Of a DNA stretch of 64,000 bases, positions 17,664 through 27,161 are shown in pieces (positions within the stretch are counted from its first letter, which is position 1; each line of letters begins with the position of its first letter). The position numbers were made by a program, and so were the translations under genes. The stretch spans positions 310,001 to 374,000 of the forward strand of contig NZ_JAKZEU010000004.1 of the NCBI RefSeq assembly GCF_024359525.1. The letters are read 5' to 3'. The stretch is from Paracoccus albicereus. GTDB taxonomy: Bacteria > Pseudomonadota > Alphaproteobacteria > Rhodobacterales > Rhodobacteraceae. The notes beneath the pieces were generated by a model, which worked only from the letters and a program-made list of their open reading frames with translations, did not search any database and was not told the DNA's origin.

Positions 17664-18548
17664 ATGCGAGTAGAATGGCCTACCGTGGCGCTGGCCGCCG
17701 CGACGTATGGGGTTTGGGCTGTGGCCGGGGCATGGCTCTATCCGATCGCGCCCGTCCCCGCCCTGCTGGTGATGACCGTGGTGACCGCCATGCATTCGTC
17801 GCTGGTCCACGAATGTCTGCACGGCCACCCGACGCGCTCGCGTCGCCTGAACGAGGCGCTGGTGGCGATCAATCCCGGTCTGCTCTATCCCTATCGCCGT
17901 TACCGTGAGACGCATCTGCGCCACCATAACGACATCCGGCTGACCGATCCCTTCGAAGACCCCGAGAGCTATTATCAGGCCGCGCTGCGCCATCGCGCGA
18001 TGCCGCGGTGGCTGCGACTGCTGCTGGCTGCAAACGCGACGATGCTCGGCCGCGTCGTGATCGGCCCTTGGCTGGGTGCAGCCGGGTTCTTCGCGCAGGA
18101 AGCGGCCGCGCTGGTGCGGGAAGAACGCGGCGCACGCAAGGCGTGGCTTCTGAACCTCATCGGCATTGTGCCGATCCTGGTCGCGCTGAACGCCTTCGGG
18201 ATACCGCTGTGGCTTTATCTTCTGACCGTCGTGTGGGGCGCGCTGTCGCTGATCGCGATCCGTACCTATGCCGAGCATCAATGGCACGAACGGCCCGACG
18301 GTCGCACGGTGATCGTCGAACGCTCGCCCCTGTCGCTGCTGTTTCTGAACAACAATCTGCATATCGTGCACCACAAGATGCCCGCCGCGCCCTGGTATCG
18401 CCTTCCGCGCCTCTATCGCGAGCGGAAGCAGGAATGGCAGGCGATGAACGACGGCTACGTCTATCCCAACTATTTCGCGCTCTGGCGTGCCCACGCCGTG
18501 CATGCGAAAGAACCGGTGGAGCATCCCGCGCTGTACCGTGAGGTTTGA
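17664..18548 (+). CDS. Membrane-bound di-iron fatty acid desaturase/hydroxylase-family protein
   Basis: The 294-residue protein carries the histidine boxes of the integral-membrane di-iron superfamily: HECLHGH, HLRHH and HIVHH, plus H and EHQWH between them, with at least four hydrophobic membrane segments. Members desaturate lipids or hydroxylate alkanes, carotenoids or amines. I chose the ATG at 17664, which has GAGG seven bases upstream; earlier starts at 17595 and 17637 lack this and would overlap the inverted repeat. Its stop overlaps the next start (TGATG). Being first gene of an amine-type flavin oxidoreductase operon suggests it oxidises a small N-methyl substrate rather than a lipid, which is inference. 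Confidence 0.82.
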   Translation: MRVEWPTVALAAATYGVWAVAGAWLYPIAPVPALLVMTVVTAMHSSLVHECLHGHPTRSRRLNEALVAINPGLLYPYRRYRETHLRHHNDIRLTDPFEDPESYYQAALRHRAMPRWLRLLLAANATMLGRVVIGPWLGAAGFFAQEAAALVREERGARKAWLLNLIGIVPILVALNAFGIPLWLYLLTVVWGALSLIAIRTYAEHQWHERPDGRTVIVERSPLSLLFLNNNLHIVHHKMPAAPWYRLPRLYRERKQEWQAMNDGYVYPNYFALWRAHAVHAKEPVEHPALYREV

Positions 18549-19237
18549 TGAGACGCGCCGCCCTTCCGATGTACGACTGGCCCGAGATCCGGCACCAGAC
18601 CGAAGCCTTCTGGAACCGGCTGCGCGCGGGGCTGGACCTGCCTGCGCTGACCCACCCGGTCGAGATGGATGACCTGCTGGCAATCTGGCGTGATCCTGAA
18701 ACCCTGATCGCCGATGCCTGCCGGGGGACCGTCGACCTGGACCTGATCGGCACCCAGCGGATCATCGGACGGCGCAGTTACGATGGCGTGCCTGGCGGTG
18801 AAGGCACGACCTATCGTTCGGCCCTCGTGGCACGTGAGGGCCAAACGGCGAAGCCCGGCGCGAGCGCGGTGCTGCCTGCCGGGCTGGATCGGATGCGGCT
18901 GGCCGCGAACTCGGTCGATTCCCGGTCGGGCTGGCTGTCCATCGCCGAGGATGCGCAGTTGGATGATACGGATGTGCTGTGGACCGGTGCGCATCGCGCC
19001 TCGATCCGCGCGGTGGCGGATGGCCGTGCTGACGTCGCGGCGATCGATTGCCGCAGCTGGCAGCTGGCACTGGACCACGAACCCGCGGCGCGCGGCCTGA
19101 CGGTGATCGGCTGGACCGCACCCCGTCCCGGCCATTTCTTCATGACCGGCACAGAGACCGCCGACCCCGTCGCCGACGCGCTGTCGCGCCGATTGGTCGA
19201 AGCCGGCCAATATGCACCGGAGACGGAAGATGCGTGA
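18548..19237 (+). CDS. PhnD-like (periplasmic binding-protein fold) protein without signal peptide
   Basis: A 229-residue protein resembling the PhnD/SsuA/transferrin-like type II binding fold: it starts with LPMYDWPEIRHQTEAFW, and contains GTYRSALVARE-like and the helix-strand block VADGRADVAAIDCRSWQLA with GWTAPRPGHFF, which are characteristic of substrate-binding proteins of the phosphonate type. No signal peptide is visible, so it should be cytoplasmic. It is coupled on both sides (TGATG with the desaturase gene, 8-base overlap with the FAD gene). No PhnC/PhnE partners are present. Possible roles are ligand sensing or delivery within the pathway; function is unknown. Confidence 0.75.
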   Translation: MRRAALPMYDWPEIRHQTEAFWNRLRAGLDLPALTHPVEMDDLLAIWRDPETLIADACRGTVDLDLIGTQRIIGRRSYDGVPGGEGTTYRSALVAREGQTAKPGASAVLPAGLDRMRLAANSVDSRSGWLSIAEDAQLDDTDVLWTGAHRASIRAVADGRADVAAIDCRSWQLALDHEPAARGLTVIGWTAPRPGHFFMTGTETADPVADALSRRLVEAGQYAPETEDA

Positions 19238-20537
19238 CAGCGCCGACGCGATCATCATCGGCGCGGGGGTGATCGGTAACGCCATCGCCTTCGAACTGGC
19301 CAAGCTGGGCTGGCAGACGCTGAGCCTCGACAAGGGGCCGGACGCAGGGTCGGGCTCGACCTCGTCATCAAGCGCAATCATCCGCACCTATTACTCGGTC
19401 GAGGCATCCTGTGCGCTGGCCTACGAGGGCTGGCATTACTGGCGTGACTGGGCCGCACATGTGAACCTGCCCGAGGGTACGCCGCTGATCCGCTACAACG
19501 AGACCGGCTGCCTTGTCGTCAAGGGTCCGGCCAACAAGAACCTGGTGAATGTCTGCGCGATGATGGACCGGATCGGCTGCCCCTGGCAGGACGTTCCGGC
19601 CGAGCGTATCGCGGATTATCTGCCCGGTGTCGACCTGCAGGCCTACTACCCGCCCAAACGCCCCGAGGATGACGGCTTTTGCGTGCCGACCGGCCGGGAA
19701 ATTGCGGGCGCGGTGTTCTTTCCGCAGGGCGGATACGTGAACGATCCCAAGCTTGCGGCCGAGAACCTGAAGCAAGCGGCCGAGGCGCATGGTGCGCGGT
19801 TCCTGTTCCGCGCCGCGGTGGCCGAGATGCGACAGGCTGACGGTCGAACCGCCGGCGTGACGCTGGCCGACGGGCGGCAGATCGACGCGCCCGTCGTCAT
19901 CAATGCGGGCGGGCCGTGGTCATCGAAGCTGAACGATCTGGCGGGCGTGACGCGGGGGATGAACATCGCAACCCGCGCCAACCGGCAGGAGGTCGCCTAT
20001 ATCCCCGGCCCGCGCGATTTCGACTTCGGCGCCAAGGGCTACGTCTATTCCGACGGCGATACCGAGACTTATGCAAGGCCCGAAGCGCCGGGTGTGATCG
20101 TCATCGGCTCGGGCGATCCGCAATGCGACCCGCGCGAATGGGTCGATGACCCCGACGCGCTCGACACGAACTTCACCGATCAGTGGACCACCAACGTGAT
20201 GCGCTTTGCGCAGCGGTTCCCGAACCAGCCGATCCCCGGACAGGCCAAGGGGGTGGTCGCGATGTACGATGTCAGCGACGACTGGTTGCCGATCTATGAT
20301 TGTTCCGACCTGCCCGGCTTCTACATGGCCTGCGGGACCAGCGGGAACCAGTTCAAGAATGCCCCGGTCGCCGGCAAGATCATGGCACGGATCGTCACCG
20401 CCTGCGAAGACGGACACGACCACGATGCCGATCCGCTCAGCTTCCATCTCGACCGGATCGACCGGTCGATCGACCTTTCCACCTATTCGCGCAAGCGCGT
20501 GGTGAACCCAAATTCCAGCTTTTCGGTGATCGGATGA
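19230..20537 (+). CDS. FAD-dependent amine oxidoreductase (DAO family, sarcosine oxidase beta-like)
   Basis: The 435-residue product belongs to the D-amino-acid/sarcosine oxidase group. It has the Rossmann motif AIIIGAGVIGNAIAFELAKLGW (residues about 7-28), INAGGPWSS in the FAD-binding C-terminal part and GFYMACGTSGNQFKNAPVAGK near the end, which is the second FAD contact. The ATG at 19230 has GGAGACGGAAG just upstream and overlaps the previous gene by 8 bases; its stop overlaps the next ATG as ATGA. It likely oxidises an N-methyl or secondary amine, passing electrons to oxygen or an acceptor. Exact substrate is unknown. Confidence 0.85.
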   Translation: MRDSADAIIIGAGVIGNAIAFELAKLGWQTLSLDKGPDAGSGSTSSSSAIIRTYYSVEASCALAYEGWHYWRDWAAHVNLPEGTPLIRYNETGCLVVKGPANKNLVNVCAMMDRIGCPWQDVPAERIADYLPGVDLQAYYPPKRPEDDGFCVPTGREIAGAVFFPQGGYVNDPKLAAENLKQAAEAHGARFLFRAAVAEMRQADGRTAGVTLADGRQIDAPVVINAGGPWSSKLNDLAGVTRGMNIATRANRQEVAYIPGPRDFDFGAKGYVYSDGDTETYARPEAPGVIVIGSGDPQCDPREWVDDPDALDTNFTDQWTTNVMRFAQRFPNQPIPGQAKGVVAMYDVSDDWLPIYDCSDLPGFYMACGTSGNQFKNAPVAGKIMARIVTACEDGHDHDADPLSFHLDRIDRSIDLSTYSRKRVVNPNSSFSVIG

Positions 20538-23080
20538 GCGACAGGCACGCGCGCGTGGTGGTGATCGGCGGCGGCGTCGTCGGATGTTCGGTGCTGTTCC
20601 ATCTGGCCAAGGCCGGCTGGACCGACTGCCTGTTGATCGAAAGGTCGGAACTGACGTCGGGCTCCAGCTGGCATGCGGCGGGCGGGTTTCACACGCTGAA
20701 CGGCGACCCCAACGTCGCCAAACTTCAGGCCTACACGGTCGGGCTTTACGACGAGCTGGAACGGATTTCCGGCCAGGCCTGCGGGTTGCACCTGACCGGC
20801 GGCATCATGCTGGCCGACAGCCCGGAACGGATGGATTGGCTGCGCCTCACCCATGCGCGCGGCCGCACGCTGGGGATGCAGACCGAGCTGATTACCCCGT
20901 CCGAGGCCAAGGCGATGTTTCCGCTGATGGACGAGACGAATTTCGTCGGCGCATTGTGGGACCCGGTGGAAGGGCATCTGGATCCGTCGGGCACGACCCA
21001 CGCCTATGCGAAGGCCGCGCGCACGCTGGGCGCGAAGATCGAATTGCGCAACCCGGTCACGGACCTGACGCAGGACGCGGATGGGACGTGGAACGTCGTC
21101 ACGCGGAACGGCACGACCCGGGCCGAGCATGTGGTGAATGCGGGCGGCCTCTGGGCGCGAGAGATCGGACGGATGGTCGGCCTCGAGCTGCCTCTGCTGG
21201 CGATGGAGCACATGTATCTCCTGACCGAGGACATGCCCGAGGTCATGGAGTTCAACGCCAGGACGGGTCGCGAGCTGGTCGGCGTGATCGACTTCAAGGG
21301 CGAGATCTACACGCGGCAGGAACGCAACGGCATCCTGCTGGGCACCTACGAGAAGGCGGCAAAGCCATGGTCGCCGATCACCACGCCCTGGGATTTCGGG
21401 CACGAACTGCTGGAACCCGACCTGGACCGAATCGCGCCCTCGCTGGAGGTCGGCTTCCGGCATTTCCCGCCCTATGAACGCGCGGGGATCAAGACGATCA
21501 TCAACGGACCCTTCACCTTCGCCCCCGACGGCAACCCGCTTGTCGGTCCGGTGCCGGGGCTGACGAATTTCTGGTCCGCCTGTGCGGTGATGGCGGGCTT
21601 TTCGCAGGGCGGCGGAGTGGGCCTCGCGCTGGCGAACTGGATGACGACGGGCGATCCGGGTTTCGACGTCTTCGCCATGGATGTCGCGCGCTACGGCGAA
21701 TGGGCGACCTTGCGCTACACCAACGCCAAGGTGCGCGAGAACTACTCGCGCCGGTTCAGCATCCGCTTCCCGAACGAGGAACTGCCCGCCGCACGCCCGC
21801 AGGAAACGACGCCGATCTACGATATCCTGACCCGCGACCGCCACGCGGTGATGGGCAATTCCTGGGGGCTGGAGGCGCCCTTGTGGTTCGCGCCCTCGGC
21901 CGAGGACGCCCACGACGTGCCGACCTTCCACCGCTCGACCGATTTCCAGCATGTCGGTGCCGAGGTCCGGGCGGTCCGCGACGGGGTCGGCGTCACGGAG
22001 ATCGCGAACTTCGCCAAATACGAGGTCTCGGGACAGGGCGCCGAAGCGTTCCTCGACCGGCTGATGACAAACCACATGCCAAAGCTGGGGCGGCTGGTCC
22101 TGTCGCCGATGCTGAACGAGGCGGGCAAGCTGATCGGCGACTTCACCATCGCCCGCGCCGCCGAGGATCGCTTCCTGATCTGGGGCAGCATTGCCGCCAG
22201 CAAATACCACATGCGCTGGTTCGAACGCCATCTGCCGGCTGATGGTGACGTGCGCCTGCACCGGTTCGGCACGGATCTGGTGGGCCTGTCGATTGCCGGG
22301 CCGCGATCGCGCGATCTGCTGGCGCGATTGGTCGATCAGGACGTCGGCAACGACGCGTTCCGTTTCATGGACTTCTGCGAGATGGACGTCGCCGGCGCGC
22401 CCTGTCTGGTCAACCGGATCAGCTATACCGGCGATCTGGGCTACGAGATCTGGATGCGCCCGGCCTTCCAGCGCCGGGTCTATCTGGCGATGCACGAGGC
22501 CGGGGGCGATCTGGGCCTGCGCGATTTCGGCATGCGCGCGCTGCTATCGATGCGGCTTGAAAAGAACTTTCCGACCTGGTTCGCCGAACTGCGCCCGATC
22601 TATGGCCCGCTCGAGGCCGGGATGGAGCGTTTCGTCAAACTGGAAAAAGATTTCATCGGCTGCGACGCGGCTCGTCGGGAGACAGAGAGCGGCGGTTCGC
22701 TGCGCCGTGTGTCGCTGATCGTCGAGGCGGACAATGCCGACGTGATGGGCGACGAGCCGATTTGGGCACGGGTCCCCGCCCCGTCCGAGGCGATCACCGC
22801 ACCCCATGCGTTCGGCGCCGTGCGTTTTGATGCTGACGGACGCGAGATCGCGGCGCCCGAGATCCAGCGAGACGGGGATTGGGCAGTCGCCGGTTGGGTG
22901 ACGTCCGGCGGGTATGCGCATGGCATCCAGGCGTCGATGGCGCAGGGATATCTGCCGCGCGATCTTGCTTCACCTGACGCGGACGTGGCGCTGCAGGTCG
23001 AGATTCTGGGTCGTCGCCATGCTGCCCGGATCGTGCACGAACCTCCGTTCGACCCGTCCGGCGAACGGATGAAGTCGTAA
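20534..23080 (+). CDS. Dimethylglycine/sarcosine dehydrogenase-like flavoprotein with GcvT domain
   Basis: The 848-residue product has two halves. Residues 1-400 are a DAO-type FAD domain with IGGGVVGC at 11-18 and SSWHAAGG at 44-51; His47 corresponds to the histidine covalently bonded to FAD in dimethylglycine and sarcosine dehydrogenases. Residues about 430-840 are the FAO-type linker and glycine-cleavage T (aminomethyltransferase) domain, with [18 protein letters not shown] and [12 protein letters not shown], which bind tetrahydrofolate and capture the oxidised methyl group. Length fits the family. It ends the coupled four-gene block. The methylated amine it uses is not determined by sequence. 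Confidence 0.9.
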   Translation: MSDRHARVVVIGGGVVGCSVLFHLAKAGWTDCLLIERSELTSGSSWHAAGGFHTLNGDPNVAKLQAYTVGLYDELERISGQACGLHLTGGIMLADSPERMDWLRLTHARGRTLGMQTELITPSEAKAMFPLMDETNFVGALWDPVEGHLDPSGTTHAYAKAARTLGAKIELRNPVTDLTQDADGTWNVVTRNGTTRAEHVVNAGGLWAREIGRMVGLELPLLAMEHMYLLTEDMPEVMEFNARTGRELVGVIDFKGEIYTRQERNGILLGTYEKAAKPWSPITTPWDFGHELLEPDLDRIAPSLEVGFRHFPPYERAGIKTIINGPFTFAPDGNPLVGPVPGLTNFWSACAVMAGFSQGGGVGLALANWMTTGDPGFDVFAMDVARYGEWATLRYTNAKVRENYSRRFSIRFPNEELPAARPQETTPIYDILTRDRHAVMGNSWGLEAPLWFAPSAEDAHDVPTFHRSTDFQHVGAEVRAVRDGVGVTEIANFAKYEVSGQGAEAFLDRLMTNHMPKLGRLVLSPMLNEAGKLIGDFTIARAAEDRFLIWGSIAASKYHMRWFERHLPADGDVRLHRFGTDLVGLSIAGPRSRDLLARLVDQDVGNDAFRFMDFCEMDVAGAPCLVNRISYTGDLGYEIWMRPAFQRRVYLAMHEAGGDLGLRDFGMRALLSMRLEKNFPTWFAELRPIYGPLEAGMERFVKLEKDFIGCDAARRETESGGSLRRVSLIVEADNADVMGDEPIWARVPAPSEAITAPHAFGAVRFDADGREIAAPEIQRDGDWAVAGWVTSGGYAHGIQASMAQGYLPRDLASPDADVALQVEILGRRHAARIVHEPPFDPSGERMKS

Positions 23081-23195
23081 ACGACGTATCCCGAGACGGA
23101 TTTTTATCTTTCGTCAAAGCGATACATCGCTAGGCTGGGGGCAATCACAGGCGGCGGCGCCAAAGCCGCCCGGTATCCCACAGGAAGGCTGTCCC

Positions 23196-24842
23196 ATGAC
23201 GAACCATTTCCGTTTTCCAAGGATTCATCCCAAGGCGCGCATGTACGCCGCCGAGGCCAAGGCCGGCGATCTGAGCCGTCGTGAGTTCCTCACCCGCGCC
23301 ACCGCGCTTGGTGTCAGCGCCACCGCAGCCTATGGCCTGATCGGCCTGAACGCACCCCTGCGCGCGCAGCCCGCCGGCGACCCGGTGATGGGCGGCAGCA
23401 TCAAGATGCAGATGTACATCAAGGCGCAGAAAGACCCCCGCACCTGGGACTGGTCGGAACTGGCCAATGTCTGCCGCGGCTGGCTGGAATATCTGGCGAG
23501 CTACGAAAACGACGGCTCGGTCCAGCCAGTGCTGCTGGAAAGCTGGGACGTCAACGACGACGCGACTGAATACACGCTGCATCTTCGCCAGGGCGTGAAA
23601 TGGAACAACGGCGACGATTTCGTGGCCGAACATGTTCGCCACAACATCGAGCGGTGGTGCGACGGCACGGTCGAGGGTAATTCGATGGCGTCGCGCTTCT
23701 CGACGCTGATGGACCCGGAAACGAACCAGTTGCGTCCCGACGCGGTCGAGGTCGTGGATGACCATACCCTGACGCTGAAGCTTTCCGCGCCCGACATCAC
23801 CATCATCGTGGGCTGCGCCGATTATCCGGCAGCCGTGGTCCACCCGTCCTTCGACGGCAGCGACCCGGTCGCCAATCCGATCGGCACCGGTCCCTATCGG
23901 CCTGTCAGCCATGAAGCCGGCGTCGGTGCGGTGATCGAGAAGAATCCCGATCACTCGTGGTGGAACGAAGGCAACGGTGCCTATCTGGACCAGATCGAAT
24001 TCGTGGACCTGGGAACCGACCCGGCGGCCTGGCTTGCCGCGGCCGAGGGTGGCGAGATCGATCTGGATTACAACACGATCGGCGAATTCGTGGACCTGTT
24101 CGACGCGATCGGCTGGGTCAAATCAGAAGCGCTGACCGCGAACACGCTCGCCGTCCGCTTCAACCAGGAGCAGGAGCCGTTCACCAATGTCGACGTCCGC
24201 AAGGCCGTGCAGATGGCGGTCGACAACAACACGGTTCTGACCCTGGGTTATAACGATCAGGGCAAGGTGGGCGAAAACCACCATGTCTGCCCGATCCACC
24301 CGGAATATGCCGATATCGGTCCGGCGGAACACGATCCGGCCGCTGCCAAGGAAATGTATGACGCGGCGGGCGCCCCGGCGATCGAACTTGTTTCGCTGGA
24401 CGAAGCCTATCAGGCCGCGACCTGCGATGCGATCGCCGCACAACTTCGCGATGCGGGCTTTACCATCGACCGCCAGATCCTGCCCGGTGCGACCTACTGG
24501 AACGACTGGCTGAAGTTCCCCTTCAGCGCGACCGAGTGGAACATGCGCCCGCTGGGCGTTCAGGTGATGAAGTTGGCCTATTATTCGACCGCTGCCTGGA
24601 ACGAGGCCGCCTATCGCAAGCCCGAATTCGATGCGTTGCTGGATCAGGCAATGGGCACCCCGGACGTCGAGGCCCGCAGAGAGATTATGGCCAAGGCCGA
24701 AGAGATGATGCGCGAAGACGGCGTGGTGATCCTGCCCTATTGGCGCAACACCTATCGCCACGCCAAGCCGACGATCGGCGGCGCCGCGATCCACCCCACA
24801 TTCGAGGTGCGCTACCAGTATTACTGGGTTGCGCCCGAGTAA
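23196..24842 (+). CDS. ABC transporter substrate-binding protein, peptide/opine type, Tat-exported
   Basis: A 548-residue SBP_bac_5 (DppA/OppA class) periplasmic binding protein. Residues 27-32 are SRREFL, a twin-arginine motif followed by a hydrophobic stretch and LRAQPAGD, so it is probably exported folded by Tat. The body shows the class features [26 protein letters not shown] and [15 protein letters not shown]. It is followed by two permeases and a fused ATPase. Adjacency to the demethylation operon, 115 bases downstream of it, suggests that the imported compound feeds that pathway. AGGA lies nine bases before the ATG. Confidence 0.9.
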   Translation: MTNHFRFPRIHPKARMYAAEAKAGDLSRREFLTRATALGVSATAAYGLIGLNAPLRAQPAGDPVMGGSIKMQMYIKAQKDPRTWDWSELANVCRGWLEYLASYENDGSVQPVLLESWDVNDDATEYTLHLRQGVKWNNGDDFVAEHVRHNIERWCDGTVEGNSMASRFSTLMDPETNQLRPDAVEVVDDHTLTLKLSAPDITIIVGCADYPAAVVHPSFDGSDPVANPIGTGPYRPVSHEAGVGAVIEKNPDHSWWNEGNGAYLDQIEFVDLGTDPAAWLAAAEGGEIDLDYNTIGEFVDLFDAIGWVKSEALTANTLAVRFNQEQEPFTNVDVRKAVQMAVDNNTVLTLGYNDQGKVGENHHVCPIHPEYADIGPAEHDPAAAKEMYDAAGAPAIELVSLDEAYQAATCDAIAAQLRDAGFTIDRQILPGATYWNDWLKFPFSATEWNMRPLGVQVMKLAYYSTAAWNEAAYRKPEFDALLDQAMGTPDVEARREIMAKAEEMMREDGVVILPYWRNTYRHAKPTIGGAAIHPTFEVRYQYYWVAPE

Positions 24843-24860
24843 GCGGCGCCAGGCAAGGTG

Positions 24861-24882
24861 ACGGCCCCGTTCGGGGCCGTCG
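24861..24882 (+). terminator. Strong stem-loop between binding-protein and permease genes
   Basis: GACGGCCCCG (24861-24870) and CGGGGCCGTC (24873-24882) are perfect inverted copies with only TT between them, giving a very stable hairpin just after the binding-protein stop. No T-run follows. By analogy with other ABC import operons such hairpins protect the upstream mRNA or partly stop transcription, making the binding protein more abundant than the permeases. This role is inferred. Confidence 0.6.
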
Positions 24883-24905
24883 TCCAGCGATCAGGGGAAC
24901 CGCTG

Positions 24906-25994
24906 TTGCTGACATTTCTCGCCCGACGACTGGCCGCCATCGCCGCATCGGCACTGGTCCTGACATTCGTCGTCTTCGCGTTGACCAATCTTGACCCGAA
25001 CCTCGAAAAGCTCGCCAAGGGCCAGGGTTCTGCGCGGATGTCGGATGCCGAGGTCGAAAGCTGGCTTGCCGGCAACGGGTACGACCGGCCGATGCTGACC
25101 CGCTACGGCGAATGGTTGGGCGTTCTGCCGGGCTGGACCGCCGAGGGAGAGGACGGCACGGTCGTGCGGGGGCGGTGCATCGACAATGCGGCCGATCGCG
25201 AGATTCGGCCTCGATTTTGCGGCGTGATGCAGGGTGACTGGGGTTGGTCCACGCGGTTCCGCGCCCCGGTGGGCGAAATTCTGGCAGACCGTCTGGCGGC
25301 GACCGGCAAGCTGATGTTCTGGGTGATGGTCGTCATGGTGCCGTCGGCCCTGCTGCTCGGCGTGCTGGCCGGAATGCGCGAAGGCTCTCGCACCGACCGG
25401 ACCTTGTCGACTGTCGCCATCGCCTCGACCTCGACGCCTGAATACGTCATGGGCGTTCTGCTGATCGCACTGCTCGCGTCGTCGCAGGCGGGGCTGTCGC
25501 CGATGCTGAAGGAGTGGGGGCTGCTTGACGCGCCGGTGCTGTTCCAGGGCAATGCGCGGTCTGCGGTGGGGGACGCGAACTTCTGGAACTTCACCCTGCC
25601 GGTGATGACGGTCGCGCTGTACGGCATGGGCTATATCGCGCGGATGACGCGCGCCTCGATGACCGAGGTGATGACCCAGCAATATATCCGCACCGCAAGG
25701 CTGAAGGGTGTCCCGTTTCGCGATGTGGTCATGAAGCATGCGCTGCGGAACGCGCTGATCGCGCCCTTCACCGTCATCATGCTGCAATTTCCGTGGCTGC
25801 TGAACGGCGTCGTCATCACCGAGGTGCTGTTTTCCTATCCCGGCTTCGGCTGGACGCTGGTCGAGGCGGCGGGCAACAACGACATCGAACTGCTGCTGGC
25901 CTCGTCGGTGGTCGCGGTGGTGCTGGTGCTTGCGACGCAGCTGATTTCCGACATCGGCTATGTCTGGCTCAATCCCCGGATCAGGCTCGCATGA
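24906..25994 (+). CDS. ABC transporter permease, DppB/OppB type
   Basis: An inner-membrane permease of 362 residues with a DppB-type N-terminal helix (FLARRLAAIAASALVLTFVVF), a periplasmic loop, and five further helices. The EAA-type loop for contact with the ATPase is present in IRTARLKGVPFRDVVMKHALRN. I chose the TTG at 24906, eight bases after AGGGG; a GTG at 24858 would start inside the intergenic hairpin and add residues without family match. The stop overlaps the next ATG. Confidence 0.86.
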   Translation: MLTFLARRLAAIAASALVLTFVVFALTNLDPNLEKLAKGQGSARMSDAEVESWLAGNGYDRPMLTRYGEWLGVLPGWTAEGEDGTVVRGRCIDNAADREIRPRFCGVMQGDWGWSTRFRAPVGEILADRLAATGKLMFWVMVVMVPSALLLGVLAGMREGSRTDRTLSTVAIASTSTPEYVMGVLLIALLASSQAGLSPMLKEWGLLDAPVLFQGNARSAVGDANFWNFTLPVMTVALYGMGYIARMTRASMTEVMTQQYIRTARLKGVPFRDVVMKHALRNALIAPFTVIMLQFPWLLNGVVITEVLFSYPGFGWTLVEAAGNNDIELLLASSVVAVVLVLATQLISDIGYVWLNPRIRLA

Positions 25995-27157
25995 TGGAGG
26001 ATCAGGCACTCGGATGGTTCGCGACCATCGGCCGGATGGCGATGCAGGTCTGGCCCGTCTGGCTGGGCATGGCGGTGATCTTCGGCCTGTCGATCCGGTT
26101 CAAACGCAGGCTGGGACTTTACGGCAAGCTGTTCGATTCCACGGTGGGCATGATCGGTTACGCGATCGTGCTGTTCTGGGTGCTGGTTGCGGTCTTCGCA
26201 TCGCTGATCATCACCCATGATCCGTTGGCACAGGTCGCGATCATGAAGAACGCCGCCCCGGGCAGTCCGACGGGGCTGGAGGACGGCTATCCCTACTATC
26301 TGCTGGGCGGCGACGCGCTGGCGCGCGACGTCTTCTCGCGCATGGTGATGGGCGCGCGCGAAGTGCTGAAGATCGCACCGGCCGCTGCGCTGGTCGCCTA
26401 TGCCGTCGGCATCTGTCTGGGCCTGCCCGCGGGCTATCTGGGCGGCTGGTGGGACGACGTGCTGTCCTTCATTGCGAACCTGGTTCTGGCTTTCCCGGTG
26501 ATCCTGCTGTTCTTCCTGCTGGTCACGCCCGAGATCCAGCAGACCGGCATCCCGAACGGCATGGCCGCGATCCTGTTCGCCATCCCGCTGGTTCTGATGG
26601 CGCTGATGATCCATTCGCGCTTCGTCACCCAGCCCGCACGGCGCAACCTGTGGCTTGCCATCCTCGCGATCGTGGGGATCTGGGCCTATGCGGGACTGGT
26701 CTTCGACGCCGACCCGCTGGGTGTCTGGCGCATGCCTCCGAACCTGCTGAACGTGTTCATCGCGGTGGTGTTCGTGAACGCGCCCACCGTGTTCCGGATC
26801 GTCCGCGGCATCACCATGGACATCAAGAACCGTGATTATGTCGCCGCTGCCCAGACGCGCGGCGAAAGCGGCGCCTACATCATGCTGTGGGAAATCATGC
26901 CCAACGCGCGCGGCCCGCTGATCGTCGATTTCTGCCTGCGCATCGGCTACACGACGATCCTACTGGGCACGCTCGGCTTTTTCGGGCTTGGCGTCTCACC
27001 GGAAAGCCCCGACTGGGGATCCACCATCAACCAGGGCAGACGTCTGCTGACCGCCTATCCCCATGCCGCGCTGGCGCCGGCGCTGGCGCTGATGATGCTG
27101 GTCCTTGGCCTGAACCTGCTGGCCGACGGATTGCGCGAAGAAAGCCTGAAGGACTGA
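25991..27157 (+). CDS. ABC transporter permease, DppC/OppC type
   Basis: A 388-residue permease, longer than typical DppC (about 300) because of an extra N-terminal membrane region (about residues 15-40 and 50-75) and a loop near residues 205-240 with one further hydrophobic segment. The EAA loop reads VAAAQTRGESGAYIMLWEIMPNARG. The ATG at 25991 overlaps the previous stop (ATGA). Together with the DppB-like partner it forms the membrane channel of the importer. Confidence 0.88.
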   Translation: MMEDQALGWFATIGRMAMQVWPVWLGMAVIFGLSIRFKRRLGLYGKLFDSTVGMIGYAIVLFWVLVAVFASLIITHDPLAQVAIMKNAAPGSPTGLEDGYPYYLLGGDALARDVFSRMVMGAREVLKIAPAAALVAYAVGICLGLPAGYLGGWWDDVLSFIANLVLAFPVILLFFLLVTPEIQQTGIPNGMAAILFAIPLVLMALMIHSRFVTQPARRNLWLAILAIVGIWAYAGLVFDADPLGVWRMPPNLLNVFIAVVFVNAPTVFRIVRGITMDIKNRDYVAAAQTRGESGAYIMLWEIMPNARGPLIVDFCLRIGYTTILLGTLGFFGLGVSPESPDWGSTINQGRRLLTAYPHAALAPALALMMLVLGLNLLADGLREESLKD

Positions 27158-27161
27158 CGCC

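Noticed and set aside
20483..22495. Long open frame opposite the dimethylglycine dehydrogenase-like gene
   Set aside because: Antisense shadow with His/Gln/Arg-heavy translation and no ribosome binding site or domain.
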